A stretch of 64,000 bases of DNA, taken from positions 248,001 to 312,000 of the forward strand of contig NZ_WSQA01000001.1 of assembly GCF_009768885.1 (NCBI RefSeq), in the 5' to 3' direction. Position 1 is the stretch's first letter. Each line of letters begins with the position of its first letter. This stretch comes from Sphingobacterium humi. GTDB lineage: Bacteria; Bacteroidota; Bacteroidia; Sphingobacteriales; Sphingobacteriaceae. Shown here piece after piece: positions 9,737-19,086 of the stretch. The notes under the pieces are model-generated. The model saw only the letters and a program-made list of their open reading frames with translations. It was not told where the DNA came from and did no database searches. The translations under genes were made by a program, and so were the position numbers.

Positions 9737-11887
9737 TTAGGGCATTTTTTTAAATCCTTCAGCTTTTATTTTCCAAGAACCATCCTGCGGAAATCCGGGG
9801 TAAGTGTTGTTTTCGCCGTCCCAGCCTTCCAACATCATCGCCACGGCAGCTAATACGCCACCATTGCCCGGTAGGTAAATCCGTAAGCGACCATCCTGGT
9901 AGTTATGGCCATTTTTTAAATAAGTATTCGTCTGTATATCCATAAACAGGGCATCCAAAGCTTTTTGGGGTTGCTTTAAGCGCGCAGCATTCATCGCTAC
10001 CATCGGGAAATCCCAACCCCAGGTTTCTGTCCAAAACCAAGTCTTCCAAACTGTATCCAAGGTATTTTTCATCACCTGCTTATCCAGCTTCGGCGACTCG
10101 GGCACCATGCCCAAGGCACCCAATACACTAGGGTGGTCGGTGCGCCATTTCGGATTGGTATAGGAATCCGTGGCCGTTTCTGTCGCCAGGTAAACGCCAT
10201 CCTGCACCGGTAGTTTCGCCAGCTTATCAATCACGGTTTGCCATTTTTGCTCTTTCGGCAGTCCTAAACGTTCTTTCCATTGCTGCGCAATGCCTAAAGC
10301 CCAATCCCAATAGGCAACTTCATAAGTTGGGTTCCGCGTTTCCGCCGCACGAAATACCTCCTGTGCCGGAATCACCCCTAAACCTAAATTGTAGCGATCG
10401 TTCGCTTCATCGAAATGGGCAAAATCCGCCATAAACTCCGCCGTTTGAAACACCAGGTCCTGGTATTTTTTCAATACCTCCGGATCTTGTTTATCCCGAT
10501 AGGCCAATTCCGCCAAATAGATCAGGTGGGGCTGCTCCCAAATCAAAAAGGCAGCCACCGAGGAAGGACTTTCATTCCCTTCTAAATCTGTCATTTTTAT
10601 CCAGCGCACGCCTTTATAGCCTTGGCGTTCCGCTAATGCACGGGCCTTATCCTGCGTTCTGAAATAGTAGCCCATGGATTTCTCCAGGTATTTCGGGCGG
10701 CCCCATAAGGCAAAATGAACCGCATGCCACCAATGCATTTCCGTGTGTGGCTTGCCATACCAGCTGTTAAAGGTTAATCCGGTTTCTTGTGGTGGGTTTT
10801 CACCCGTACATTGCACCTTGGTGAGGTATTGCGAGAGCACCACCCGACGTTCCAACTCTTGGGCCCGCGGGTCGCTGCTGCCGGCAAAATCAACCGCAGC
10901 ACCCGACTGCCAAAACGATTCCCAAGCTTGGCTGCTGGCCTGCGCTACAGCGGCATAGCCTGCAAGCTTCCCGGCGGCAGGTGCCTCCGGCAAAAAGCGA
11001 CAGGAAAAATCAAAGCTTTGCAAAGACTTATCCGGTTGATACACAAACTCATGCTGTCCGGCAGCTGACATGCTCCCTTTCGAATATTGCGCCTGGCTAT
11101 AATACAAGGCCGAACTTAACTGATGCTTCAATAAGGCGCCATCATTCGTTTGTTTCAGGATGGCCGATTGGTGTTGATCCGCATCTGCATAATTGGCGGC
11201 TTCATCCAAAAACGTCCCTGTAGGGTATGGATAGCGAATAAAAACCTGCAACCTCCCTTTGCCAATTAAGGGCGATGCAACATGCACGGCAATCAGATCT
11301 TCCTGCGGATGGGCCGCCGTCTTCACCTCTACGCGCTCGCCTTCCAGCGTAAAACGACTATGGATTATGCCCGTCCAAGGATCCAACTCTTGCTGAATAT
11401 CCTTAATATCTGTTGCTTTGGCTTTTTGGCCATTCTTCAACAGCAATTGCAAGCCCACATTGCCCAATTGCAAACGGTGCGCATTCACCCGAAAGTAATC
11501 CGTCGCTTCTTTGGCTCTTCCGGCTTCTTTATGCTGAATACTATATAAGGCTTGCCGACCATCCTGATTAAAATCATAGGCCTTTAGGGTTTCCTCAAAT
11601 TTGTAATTCCCCGTATTCGGAAAGCTATTCCAACCCCAATCACTCTGCGTACCTAGCGATACGCCTTTCTGATAATAGCTCGGGAATGACTGCATACCGG
11701 TCGCATCCACGGTATAGGCAAATTGACCATTCCCTACCGTGAGGGAGGCCAGGGTATCCATGCTGGTATTTTGAACCTTATGGCGACTGACTACGGCCTT
11801 GCGGTCTATTTTTGATTGTGCCCCTGCCGAAGGTGCCAATGCCATCAGCATTATCCCAAGGCAGGTTATTAACAAAGGTTTCCTCAT
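9737..11887 (-). CDS. Secreted (alpha/alpha)6-type glycosidase-like protein, function unassigned
   Basis: A 716-residue secreted protein (signal ending SAGAQ, about residue 24) that I cannot place in a numbered family with confidence. The N-terminal third is beta-sandwich-like with MDTLASLTVGNGQFAY. The second half has helical-barrel features with MHWWHAVHFALWGRP, WIKMTDLEGNESPSS, LIWEQPHLIYLAEL and TWGWDFPMVAMNAARL. The layout recalls GH65/GH95-type enzymes (N-terminal sandwich plus six-hairpin barrel). The acidic residues in TDLEGNES and the WGWD segment are possible catalytic positions; this is inference. It sits between a large DUF4450-like protein and a GH105, so an exo-acting role on RG-I side groups or its backbone is likely. 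Confidence 0.7.
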   Translation of the reverse strand: MRKPLLITCLGIMLMALAPSAGAQSKIDRKAVVSRHKVQNTSMDTLASLTVGNGQFAYTVDATGMQSFPSYYQKGVSLGTQSDWGWNSFPNTGNYKFEETLKAYDFNQDGRQALYSIQHKEAGRAKEATDYFRVNAHRLQLGNVGLQLLLKNGQKAKATDIKDIQQELDPWTGIIHSRFTLEGERVEVKTAAHPQEDLIAVHVASPLIGKGRLQVFIRYPYPTGTFLDEAANYADADQHQSAILKQTNDGALLKHQLSSALYYSQAQYSKGSMSAAGQHEFVYQPDKSLQSFDFSCRFLPEAPAAGKLAGYAAVAQASSQAWESFWQSGAAVDFAGSSDPRAQELERRVVLSQYLTKVQCTGENPPQETGLTFNSWYGKPHTEMHWWHAVHFALWGRPKYLEKSMGYYFRTQDKARALAERQGYKGVRWIKMTDLEGNESPSSVAAFLIWEQPHLIYLAELAYRDKQDPEVLKKYQDLVFQTAEFMADFAHFDEANDRYNLGLGVIPAQEVFRAAETRNPTYEVAYWDWALGIAQQWKERLGLPKEQKWQTVIDKLAKLPVQDGVYLATETATDSYTNPKWRTDHPSVLGALGMVPESPKLDKQVMKNTLDTVWKTWFWTETWGWDFPMVAMNAARLKQPQKALDALFMDIQTNTYLKNGHNYQDGRLRIYLPGNGGVLAAVAMMLEGWDGENNTYPGFPQDGSWKIKAEGFKKMP

Positions 11888-11928
11888 ATTATGCGGTATA
11901 TTTTATAGGTTTAAATGAATTCTCTTGC

Positions 11929-14900
11929 TTAGTCTGTTAAAAAACTGACACCCATTAGGCCGATCACCACATCATTGCAATGGGCGCGTAGGCTAATCGA
12001 TTGAATTTCTTTTGTTGGGTTTAGGGCTAAGTCCAATAGGGTTGCCGCTCCACCTTCCACCGCACGCGTTGTAAAGCCCTTAATGCTGCTGTATTGCGGC
12101 AATTGCCCAGCACGATATACTTCCCCATTCTTCAATTGCACACGGTATGGAATCTGCTCGTCGGCCAACTCAAAGGCATAACCATTATCGTAATAGTCTT
12201 GCTCTATCGGACACCAGTTCGTCGGATTATGTAATACCAAACTATCCTGACTACCGTCCTTGTATTGTATGCTGACATAGCCTTGCTCCATTTGCGATTG
12301 CATCGGATTAGTAGATCCTGCCATTAGCAAATACGCTTTCTTGGCCTTGCCAACGCTTACCGGAATCGTCAAATTCGTCGGATAATTATCCCATTGACTA
12401 CAAAAAGCGATGTTCTGCTGCTCCCCTTGAATGAAGAATGGAATATCCAATATCTGCAATACATTGGCTTTACGTGCCTGCATCAATCCGCTATCATCCA
12501 ATTCCGCTTGCGTCAGCGGATAACACCAATTCCCAATGCCCTGCCATGGCAGTTGCAAGGTTGGCCCTTCAGGTCTAGGGCTTAAATATTGTTGTTGAAA
12601 AATAGCTTGTGCACGGCCATTATAAGATGCCGAAATATCCTGGGTTTTAATACGTCCTGCATGGGGCAACTCCCAGTCGAACAGATCCAGCACCTGTTTA
12701 TCCTGACCAACCGACAAGGAAATGCGATTGGTTCCTCGATTTAAGCTGGCTTGCGGAATGTTTAATCGTTCCGCAGCCCCCGGCTTTAATTCCAAGGTTT
12801 GCTGCCAATTGCCCAATTGTAGCTGCACGGTCTGCGAAACTTGAGAACGGTTGCTTAATTGCAAATGATGGCCTTGGCTATCCTTTTGAAATTGATGCTG
12901 TATCGCATGCCCTAGGGCTACATTTACGGCATGCCAGGCTTCACTTGTCCCCTGCTTTGCTTTCGCGAAAAATGTACCTTGCCGTTCCTGCGACTTAAAC
13001 TGTATTGTTTTGCCTTGCTGCTGTTGCACTAATCCCTGCGGATCATAAATTTCCAACAACTGCTCCTGCGGCTGTAGTGGTAAATCCCAAGCATCGCTAT
13101 AGGCGAGGGCATACGAATCAGAAGCGAAGGCTTGCCAATGCCCGCTACCCTGAATCTCCAGCTTAAAATCTTGGCCCTTCGGGCAGTTAATCAGTAGCAT
13201 GGGTTGTCCCACGGCATCTGTCTTCCAGCTCCAAGCCAGGGGTTTTCCATTTAAGCGTACCGATTGAATCGTTTGAAAATCAACAGGAATGGCTAAACGC
13301 AAGGCTAAATCCTGACCATACTCCTGACGGAAAGATAAGGTTAATTTATCTCCTTGTTTCTGGTAATCGTACTGCCATTGAGGTACAGTAAGGCTGGCTT
13401 CCTTCCAATCCCTTGGAAAGCCCGGACGAATGCGGATTTCCTGGTCTAATAAATGAGGTTCAACGCCAAACAAGCCTTCTACCAGGCTGCGGGCAGCCAT
13501 CGCAATCGGATCGGCAAAATCACGATACAATTCGCCACGAACGGCATCGTAATGCGATAATTGATGGAAATTACCCGGACTCTTCCCAAAATACATACTC
13601 TCTAATAAATTGCTGCGCCACAGCACATACGCATCCTCCTTGCTGCCCCCTTGCCAGAATGCCAGGGCTGTATGTAAGTTTTCAGCGAGGGCAACATTAT
13701 TCACCGACCAGGTATAAGGTTGCCAATTTGTGCTCGCCAAAGTATACAGCCCCTGGCCTTCCATTCCGGCCACACGGATCGGAATTTTAGGGATATGCTG
13801 ATGCACGTATTGAATCTGTTGGTAATGCTCAAAAGGATTGAGGAAATGCGCATCTGCCGTATGGTAGATGGTCCATAAACCCGGCATTTTATGCAGCAAT
13901 TTATTGCCCAAGGCATCCTGGAATTCGGCAAAATGACCTTGATCGGCCAGCCATAACCTAGATTTTAAAGCCTTTTCAATTTTATCGGCCTCCTGATGAT
14001 AGAGGCTCCCATCGATACCCAATAGCCCACATAATTTTGCGGCAAAGCGATTGGCGCGCAAGTTATAGGCCGAGGTATGACTCACCCCTCCCCCTGAATA
14101 TTGCAAACCATCGCTGGCCCAAATGGCACAATAGGCATCGTAAAGCCCATCCTTATCCCGATCAAAGTTTCGCCGTTCCCAAGCCAGGTGCCGCTCAAAG
14201 TAGGGCCATAGCTGCCGGATATACGCCAGATCGCCGGTATGGTTAAAATGAGTCAATAGCTGATCAAAAAAGACCAGGTTCATATCGTAATGATGCGCAA
14301 TGCGGTTATTATTGGGATTGCGGGAAATATAACCACTGGAGAACATGGCGGTGCCCATACGTTCCACATGGCGCGCTAAATGCAAGGCCGTGTCCATTTC
14401 AACCGCTGCTGTTGCCGGTTCTAAAACCTGCGACTGGCTATAGGCGTTAAAATGGGTTCTCGCCCGATCATGCCAGCCCAACGCATCAGCTACAGAAGCA
14501 CCCCGCCAAGCATTTAACGGCATCCGCCAAGCTACAGCACCATGCAGAAAGGTTGGGCTTTCCCACACCCCGTCTGCGGCCATCACTAATGCTCCTGCCA
14601 TCGTGTTGATGAGGCTATCCGGCGTGTGCAATTGCACCCGCGCTAACATGCCCTTGCGCTTCGCTTCAGCCCGTTGAAAAACCTGCTCCAAAGGCCTTGT
14701 TTTTAAGCTGCCCTTACTAATGGAAACCCATTGTGGTTTTGATAAATCTGTATAATAGGCATAGGCCATGGGCGCATCGGAATTCAAAGGCGCACGCAGC
14801 TTCGTTAAATCATCCAAGGCACTAGCATTGGCTGTGGCCAATACGGGCGTTCCGGAAAAGGAACCCGCCAACTGCTGAGCCTGCCCTTTACGACCTGTAA

Positions 14901-15507
14901 AATGCAGGTCGAAGCTGTTTTTCTTCAATACAAAGCGATTGCCTTTGGCATGCGCTTCCGTTAAATAAAATCCCGATTCGGGGTCAGCACCAATATCGCC
15001 GTTTCTACTGAAAGAGGTTCCGCTGGCGCCGCCATAAAGAACATAAAGTGCGGTATTCTTGGGCAGCTGTTTCCCTTGCCATTGCAATATCAAGCCTTCC
15101 TCCTCTGCCTGTGCCAATACCTGAATTTCCAGCGTCCCTTTCCCTAGAAAAGGATCTTGAATCCTATACAACATGGATCCTGCACGATAGCGCGTTTCGA
15201 TATGGGCGGCATCGATTAATTTCTTCCGCTGCCCGGCAGATTCCAAGACAAATTGCAAATTACCTCCCATGCCCGGAAGGTAAAGTGCAAATTCCGGCAA
15301 ATCGCCAGCCTCCACACGAGAAGCCCGATTATCGCCGTATAAAGCCCGGTTAAACCGTAGTTTCCCCGACTTCAACAAAAAATCGCCCTTATCCTGCGTA
15401 TAATGCAAAGGACGTATAACTTCCATTTCCTCTTTTGTCTGCGCCATCGTCAGGCCATGCCCAGCCAAACAGGCCGCTAATAAATAAAGCTTCAGCCTAT
15501 TTTTCAT
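11929..15507 (-). CDS. Giant DUF4450-like protein with a six-hairpin glycosidase domain
   Basis: A 1192-residue secreted protein (signal peptide ending near TMAQ, about residue 23). The N-terminal segment with KLRFNRALYG and GDLPEFALYLPGMGG matches what I recall of DUF4450. A central (alpha/alpha)6 domain (about 300-720) includes WRMPLNAWRG, HHYDMNLVFFDQLL, a DRDKDGLYDAY segment and a strongly conserved-looking SGGGVSHTSAY loop. The C-terminal third is beta-rich, perhaps carbohydrate-binding. No activity can be named from the sequence. The start overlaps the end of the GH28 gene by 11 nt, which implies translational coupling and a joint role in RG-I breakdown. Confidence 0.75.
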   Translation of the reverse strand: MKNRLKLYLLAACLAGHGLTMAQTKEEMEVIRPLHYTQDKGDFLLKSGKLRFNRALYGDNRASRVEAGDLPEFALYLPGMGGNLQFVLESAGQRKKLIDAAHIETRYRAGSMLYRIQDPFLGKGTLEIQVLAQAEEEGLILQWQGKQLPKNTALYVLYGGASGTSFSRNGDIGADPESGFYLTEAHAKGNRFVLKKNSFDLHFTGRKGQAQQLAGSFSGTPVLATANASALDDLTKLRAPLNSDAPMAYAYYTDLSKPQWVSISKGSLKTRPLEQVFQRAEAKRKGMLARVQLHTPDSLINTMAGALVMAADGVWESPTFLHGAVAWRMPLNAWRGASVADALGWHDRARTHFNAYSQSQVLEPATAAVEMDTALHLARHVERMGTAMFSSGYISRNPNNNRIAHHYDMNLVFFDQLLTHFNHTGDLAYIRQLWPYFERHLAWERRNFDRDKDGLYDAYCAIWASDGLQYSGGGVSHTSAYNLRANRFAAKLCGLLGIDGSLYHQEADKIEKALKSRLWLADQGHFAEFQDALGNKLLHKMPGLWTIYHTADAHFLNPFEHYQQIQYVHQHIPKIPIRVAGMEGQGLYTLASTNWQPYTWSVNNVALAENLHTALAFWQGGSKEDAYVLWRSNLLESMYFGKSPGNFHQLSHYDAVRGELYRDFADPIAMAARSLVEGLFGVEPHLLDQEIRIRPGFPRDWKEASLTVPQWQYDYQKQGDKLTLSFRQEYGQDLALRLAIPVDFQTIQSVRLNGKPLAWSWKTDAVGQPMLLINCPKGQDFKLEIQGSGHWQAFASDSYALAYSDAWDLPLQPQEQLLEIYDPQGLVQQQQGKTIQFKSQERQGTFFAKAKQGTSEAWHAVNVALGHAIQHQFQKDSQGHHLQLSNRSQVSQTVQLQLGNWQQTLELKPGAAERLNIPQASLNRGTNRISLSVGQDKQVLDLFDWELPHAGRIKTQDISASYNGRAQAIFQQQYLSPRPEGPTLQLPWQGIGNWCYPLTQAELDDSGLMQARKANVLQILDIPFFIQGEQQNIAFCSQWDNYPTNLTIPVSVGKAKKAYLLMAGSTNPMQSQMEQGYVSIQYKDGSQDSLVLHNPTNWCPIEQDYYDNGYAFELADEQIPYRVQLKNGEVYRAGQLPQYSSIKGFTTRAVEGGAATLLDLALNPTKEIQSISLRAHCNDVVIGLMGVSFLTD

Positions 15508-16909
15508 GCTTCAGGGCTTTAATCTCTTGACCATTTATTTTCACATTTTCCAGGCGTACATCCTGTAAGTGATCTACCTGATAGGCTTGCTCCACGCCAT
15601 CGATCTCGCAATTGATCATCGTAAAATGACGAACCGGCGAGGAAGGATAGGAACGGGAAAGAACCCCATATTTGCCTCCCTTGGTTACTTTCATATTTTC
15701 AACCCAGATGTTACGAATCGTAGGGATATGGTTTCCGGGTTTTTCATAAAACATATTGAAACGAACTGCAGCCTCTTTATAAGTGCCCACTTTCGTGTTG
15801 TAGCAAAAAACATTTTCAATGGTACCACCGCGGCTCGAGCTGGTTTTAATACGCAGCGCACGGTCTAACTGGGGGCTATCCATCGTATTGTTCAGCGCAT
15901 AGATATTCCTTGCACCGCCAGCAATTTCACTACCGATCACCACCCCGCCGTGGCCATCTTTCATCATGCTGTTTTCAATGATATGGTTCTCTGCCGGGCG
16001 GCCGATATTGCGGCCATCTTCATCCCGTCCCGATTTTATGGCAATGCAATCATCGCCTGTATCGAAGTAGCAATCACGAATCCATACGTTTTTACAAGCC
16101 TCCGGATCGCAACCATCGTTATTAGGACCATGACTAACAATCGTGACCTTCTCGATCAATACATTTTCACATAAAACCGGATTGAGGTTCCACATCGGCG
16201 AATTGATCATTTTTACACCGGATATCCACACATTCTTACAACGATAGGGCTGCACAAAGTTGGGACGCAGGAAATGGCCATCGCCATAGATGCGCTTCCG
16301 CGGATCCATTTCCTGGGCCATCTGCTGATGCAATACCGCCCGTGCAGGCTTCTGCTCCCCCGGACGGCCTTCATGCCAGCCGTATTTCCGCGCACCACAC
16401 CAGTACCACCAATGGTCGTTATTGGAATTACCATCCAATAAACCTTCTCCGGTAATGGCTATATTCTCCTCTTCATAAGCATAGATAAAGGGTGAATAGT
16501 TCATACATTCCATCCCCTCCCAACGGGTAAACACCATCGGGTAATCGGAACTATCGCGACTGAATAAGAGCGTGGCGCCCTTTTCCAAATGCAGGTTTAC
16601 ATTGCTTTTCAAATAAATAGCGCCGGTTAAAAAGACACCCTCCGGCACCAATACCCGACCGCCACCGGCAGCCGAGCAGCTTTCAATCGCTTTTTTTAAG
16701 GCTTCCGTATTTTTGGTCTGTCCATCGCCCACAGCACCATAAGCCGTAATTTTAAAATCACGATCGGCAAATACGGGTTGAACGATCTGTTGCTTTAAGG
16801 CATCAACCTCCGCTAAAATCTCTTCTGTATTTTTCCAAACTTTTTCCTGCCCGAATCCAATGCTTTGAATCCCCAAAACTAGACAGCAGTATACGAATAG
16901 CTCCTTCAT
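15497..16909 (-). CDS. GH28 polygalacturonase-type galacturonosidase
   Basis: A 470-residue secreted right-handed beta-helix enzyme that hydrolyses alpha-galacturonic acid linkages by inversion. Signal peptide ends near residue 20 (GFGQ). GH28 landmarks are present: NNDGCDP (D265), GDDCIAIKSG (D286/D287), GHGGVVIGSE (H320) and RIKT. The N-terminal FKITAYGAVGDG segment is standard for the family. Because it lies among RG-I enzymes it may be an exo-acting RG galacturonohydrolase rather than a homogalacturonanase; this is inferred. It is the first gene of its operon, behind a 665-nt intergenic space with a candidate operator about 63-79 nt upstream. Confidence 0.92.
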   Translation of the reverse strand: MKELFVYCCLVLGIQSIGFGQEKVWKNTEEILAEVDALKQQIVQPVFADRDFKITAYGAVGDGQTKNTEALKKAIESCSAAGGGRVLVPEGVFLTGAIYLKSNVNLHLEKGATLLFSRDSSDYPMVFTRWEGMECMNYSPFIYAYEEENIAITGEGLLDGNSNNDHWWYWCGARKYGWHEGRPGEQKPARAVLHQQMAQEMDPRKRIYGDGHFLRPNFVQPYRCKNVWISGVKMINSPMWNLNPVLCENVLIEKVTIVSHGPNNDGCDPEACKNVWIRDCYFDTGDDCIAIKSGRDEDGRNIGRPAENHIIENSMMKDGHGGVVIGSEIAGGARNIYALNNTMDSPQLDRALRIKTSSSRGGTIENVFCYNTKVGTYKEAAVRFNMFYEKPGNHIPTIRNIWVENMKVTKGGKYGVLSRSYPSSPVRHFTMINCEIDGVEQAYQVDHLQDVRLENVKINGQEIKALKHEK

Positions 16910-16971
16910 GTGTAATGTTATTTTTAAAGTAGTCTAGCCAACAAGATAATAAAATGACCAACATGCCTGTG

Positions 16972-16988
16972 ACCTGCCCTATCCTGTG
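16972..16988 (-). promoter_or_regulatory. Candidate operator shared by two RG-I operons (copy 1)
   Basis: On the transcribed strand it reads CACAGGATAGGGCAGGT and lies 63-79 nt before the GH28 start codon. A copy with one mismatch lies at 29610-29626, before the other operon of this PUL that has its own upstream gap. Sharing between two co-functional operons suggests binding by the local HTCS or GntR regulator; this is inference. A nearby extra CCTGTGA (plus strand 16966-16972) repeats part of it. Confidence 0.4.
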
Positions 16989-17088
16989 ATTTATGCGCTA
17001 TTATGTTGTTTTACAGGTGGTTAGATGCGTTTTAAAGAAGAATGAATTCAGGAAGGGAGGCAAGTAAGGAGACGTGTTTTACCGTGCT

Positions 17089-17283
17089 GTCATCGTGAGC
17101 GGAGTCGAACGACTGGTACGTCAATGCAATCAACCGTGCTTAACAATCTTATTAATAGCGTTTTAAAGCAACATATTATTGGTCGCTATCACGTTTTGTA
17201 CCAAACTTTTAAATAATAAAATTATGTTTTTTTGGAGGTACTGACGTACCAGTCGTTCGTGGTTCGACTCCGCTCACCATGAC
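17089..17283. repeat. Imperfect inverted repeat, arms 35 and 42 nt
   Basis: The plus-strand arm at 17089-17123 and the reverse complement of 17242-17283 match along their length, apart from one substitution and a 7-nt insertion (CCACGAA) in the right arm. The arms enclose about 118 nt of A/T-rich sequence with no open reading frame. The shape suits a dispersed intergenic hairpin element or a small non-autonomous mobile remnant. Confidence 0.7.
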
Positions 17284-17330
17284 AAAATTATGACAAACTC
17301 ACCATACCACCTTCCGCTCTCACCCTTTCC

Positions 17331-17381
17331 TCTCCCCTTTCTCACCCCTTTCTCACCCGTATCAATCCCCTTTGCAAAGGG
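17331..17381. repeat. Dispersed palindromic intergenic repeat (copy 1)
   Basis: A pyrimidine-rich run leads into a perfect 14-nt palindrome, CCCTTTGCAAAGGG (17368-17381), preceded by CGTATCAATC. The same block with few changes occurs at 49861-49925 (palindrome 49891-49904). Two copies about 32 kb apart point to a genome-wide intergenic repeat family. Confidence 0.6.
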
Positions 17382-17450
17382 CTGAACATCGGCTATGAAA
17401 AGAAAGTAAAAAGCAAAAGCAAAGACCATTTCCAAAAGCAGGGCTACGCT

Positions 17451-17484
17451 TAAACAAAATAACCCCGCCTGTTATAGCGGGGTA
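17451..17484 (-). terminator. Rho-independent terminator after the second SusCD pair
   Basis: On the minus strand a 7-bp perfect stem (ACCCCGC / GCGGGGT) with an 8-nt loop is followed by ATTTTGTTT, about 90 nt after the SusD stop. It separates the operon ending at 17575 from the GH28-led operon. Confidence 0.8.
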
Positions 17485-17574
17485 TCTAACTTAGAGGTCT
17501 TATGAAACCTCCTCAATCAACCTTACTTATTTCACAACAAGTAACCTATTAAAACTAATATATTGCCATATTCA

Positions 17575-19083
17575 TTAATATCCAGGGTTTTGTTGGTACA
17601 GTCCTGGTTTGGTGTCCAGCTCCGATTGCGGGATTGGATACAGCACGTAATTTACCTGGAAGTCTTCCATTTGGTTCATCACATCCTCTTTGGCAATCCA
17701 GGCTTTCATCACCGATTCCACCTCGCCGGAGCGGATCAAGTCGAACCAACGACTGCCTTCGCCCACAAATTCACGACGACGTTCTTCTAATAATTGTGCT
17801 TTCGTTACCCCAGCTAAGTTTCCGCTTAAGCCGGCACGCGCACGCACTTGGTTCACAACGGCATCCACTTCGGTGGCTTTATTGCCGGCGGCACCATTCA
17901 GAATACATTCTGCTTTGAGCAGCAGCACATCCGTATAGCGGAATACGATGTAATTGATCGGCCAGTCCATGCGGCTGGTTTTTGGCACCTTAGTGATATC
18001 GACAAACTTCTTCACGAAAGAACGTGTTTCTACCACATTGCCGTAGGTATAGCCCGATTCGATGCTAAAGGTTTTACGCACATCTGTATCGCTGTATTTG
18101 GCCAATAGATCTTCCGCAACCGGACGAATCATTAAGCCCCCCTGCGTTCCAAAACCTTTGGACTGGAACCAGGTATCGGGTACTAAAACCCATGGGAAGG
18201 TGGAACCCACCACCGGATTACTGCCGCTGGAATATTCGATATTAAAAATAACCTCCTTATTGCGCTCATTATCATAGTTGAAGATGGAAGCATAGCTATC
18301 TAAAAAGGCAAACTCCTTACTCTGGATAATATCATTGAATTGTGCAGCTGCTTTTTCCCATTCCTGGCTGTTCAAACCCGGGCCTTCAATGCCCAGATTA
18401 GGGCCGGAACGCGTCATATAGACTAAGCCCAACAGCATTTTCGCTGAGAATTTATTGGCTCGGCCCTTATCGGCAGTGGCATAGCCACTAGGTGCCGGCA
18501 AGGCATTAATAGCCGCTTCCAGGTCTTGAATAATAAAATCATACACCGCAGATACGGGGCTACGCTGAATTTCGGAAGCCTCGTTATTGGACACCACCCG
18601 ATCGATGATCGGCAGCTTCCCAAAGTAGCGCAGCAAATCGAAATAGAAGAACGCGCGTAAATAACGCACTTCGCCTTCCATTCTCTTGCGCAAGCCCTCA
18701 TCGGTAATGACGGTTGTACCTTTGCTTTGCAATTGTTCCAGGTAGTTATTGGCCCGGAATATTCCCGTAAAATTACTCTGCCAAGCATCCACCACATAAG
18801 GATTGGAGGCGATGGTTCTGTGGAAGCTGTTTACCCCTTCCCAATCGCGTACTCCCCCATCAGATACGGCGTATAGATTATCGGAACGTGTTTCCGACAG
18901 GTTTAACAAGCGATCGGGGAAGGAACGTGAAGCGGCATATACGGCATTTAAGCCTTGATTAAAATCGTGTGCGGTTTGGAAGAATGTTTCGGAAGTCGCA
19001 CTGGCTAGGGGCTGTTGATCCAGCTCCATATCGCAGGAGCTCAACAGGCCTAAGCTTAATAAAACATAAAATATCTTTTTCAT
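17575..19083 (-). CDS. susD-like: SusD/RagB-family glycan-binding lipoprotein (second pair)
   Basis: A 502-residue outer-membrane lipoprotein with lipobox cysteine C17 (LLSSC), an N-terminal TPR-rich SusD region (LRAFFYFDLLRYFG), FRYTDVLLLKAEC and a GSRWFDLIRSG segment. It ends in QQNPGY, as many SusD proteins do. It follows its SusC by 3 nt and is last in the operon that starts at 29512, before a terminator. It is clearly different from the 602-residue SusD at 3497, so the two pairs probably take up different RG-I fragments. Confidence 0.95.
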   Translation of the reverse strand: MKKIFYVLLSLGLLSSCDMELDQQPLASATSETFFQTAHDFNQGLNAVYAASRSFPDRLLNLSETRSDNLYAVSDGGVRDWEGVNSFHRTIASNPYVVDAWQSNFTGIFRANNYLEQLQSKGTTVITDEGLRKRMEGEVRYLRAFFYFDLLRYFGKLPIIDRVVSNNEASEIQRSPVSAVYDFIIQDLEAAINALPAPSGYATADKGRANKFSAKMLLGLVYMTRSGPNLGIEGPGLNSQEWEKAAAQFNDIIQSKEFAFLDSYASIFNYDNERNKEVIFNIEYSSGSNPVVGSTFPWVLVPDTWFQSKGFGTQGGLMIRPVAEDLLAKYSDTDVRKTFSIESGYTYGNVVETRSFVKKFVDITKVPKTSRMDWPINYIVFRYTDVLLLKAECILNGAAGNKATEVDAVVNQVRARAGLSGNLAGVTKAQLLEERRREFVGEGSRWFDLIRSGEVESVMKAWIAKEDVMNQMEDFQVNYVLYPIPQSELDTKPGLYQQNPGY

Positions 19084-19086
19084 TGC

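Larger units (their letters stand above)
16910..17574. other. 665-nt intergenic region with regulatory and repeat elements
   Basis: No gene is credible here. From right to left it holds a terminator for the SusCD operon (about 17451-17484), a palindromic repeat (17331-17381), two arms of an imperfect inverted repeat (17089-17123 and 17242-17283), A/T-rich sequence between them, and a 17-nt motif at 16972-16988 shared with another operon start. The promoter of the GH28-led operon must lie in the last 150 nt or so before 16909, but no convincing -33/-7 pair was found. Confidence 0.7.
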
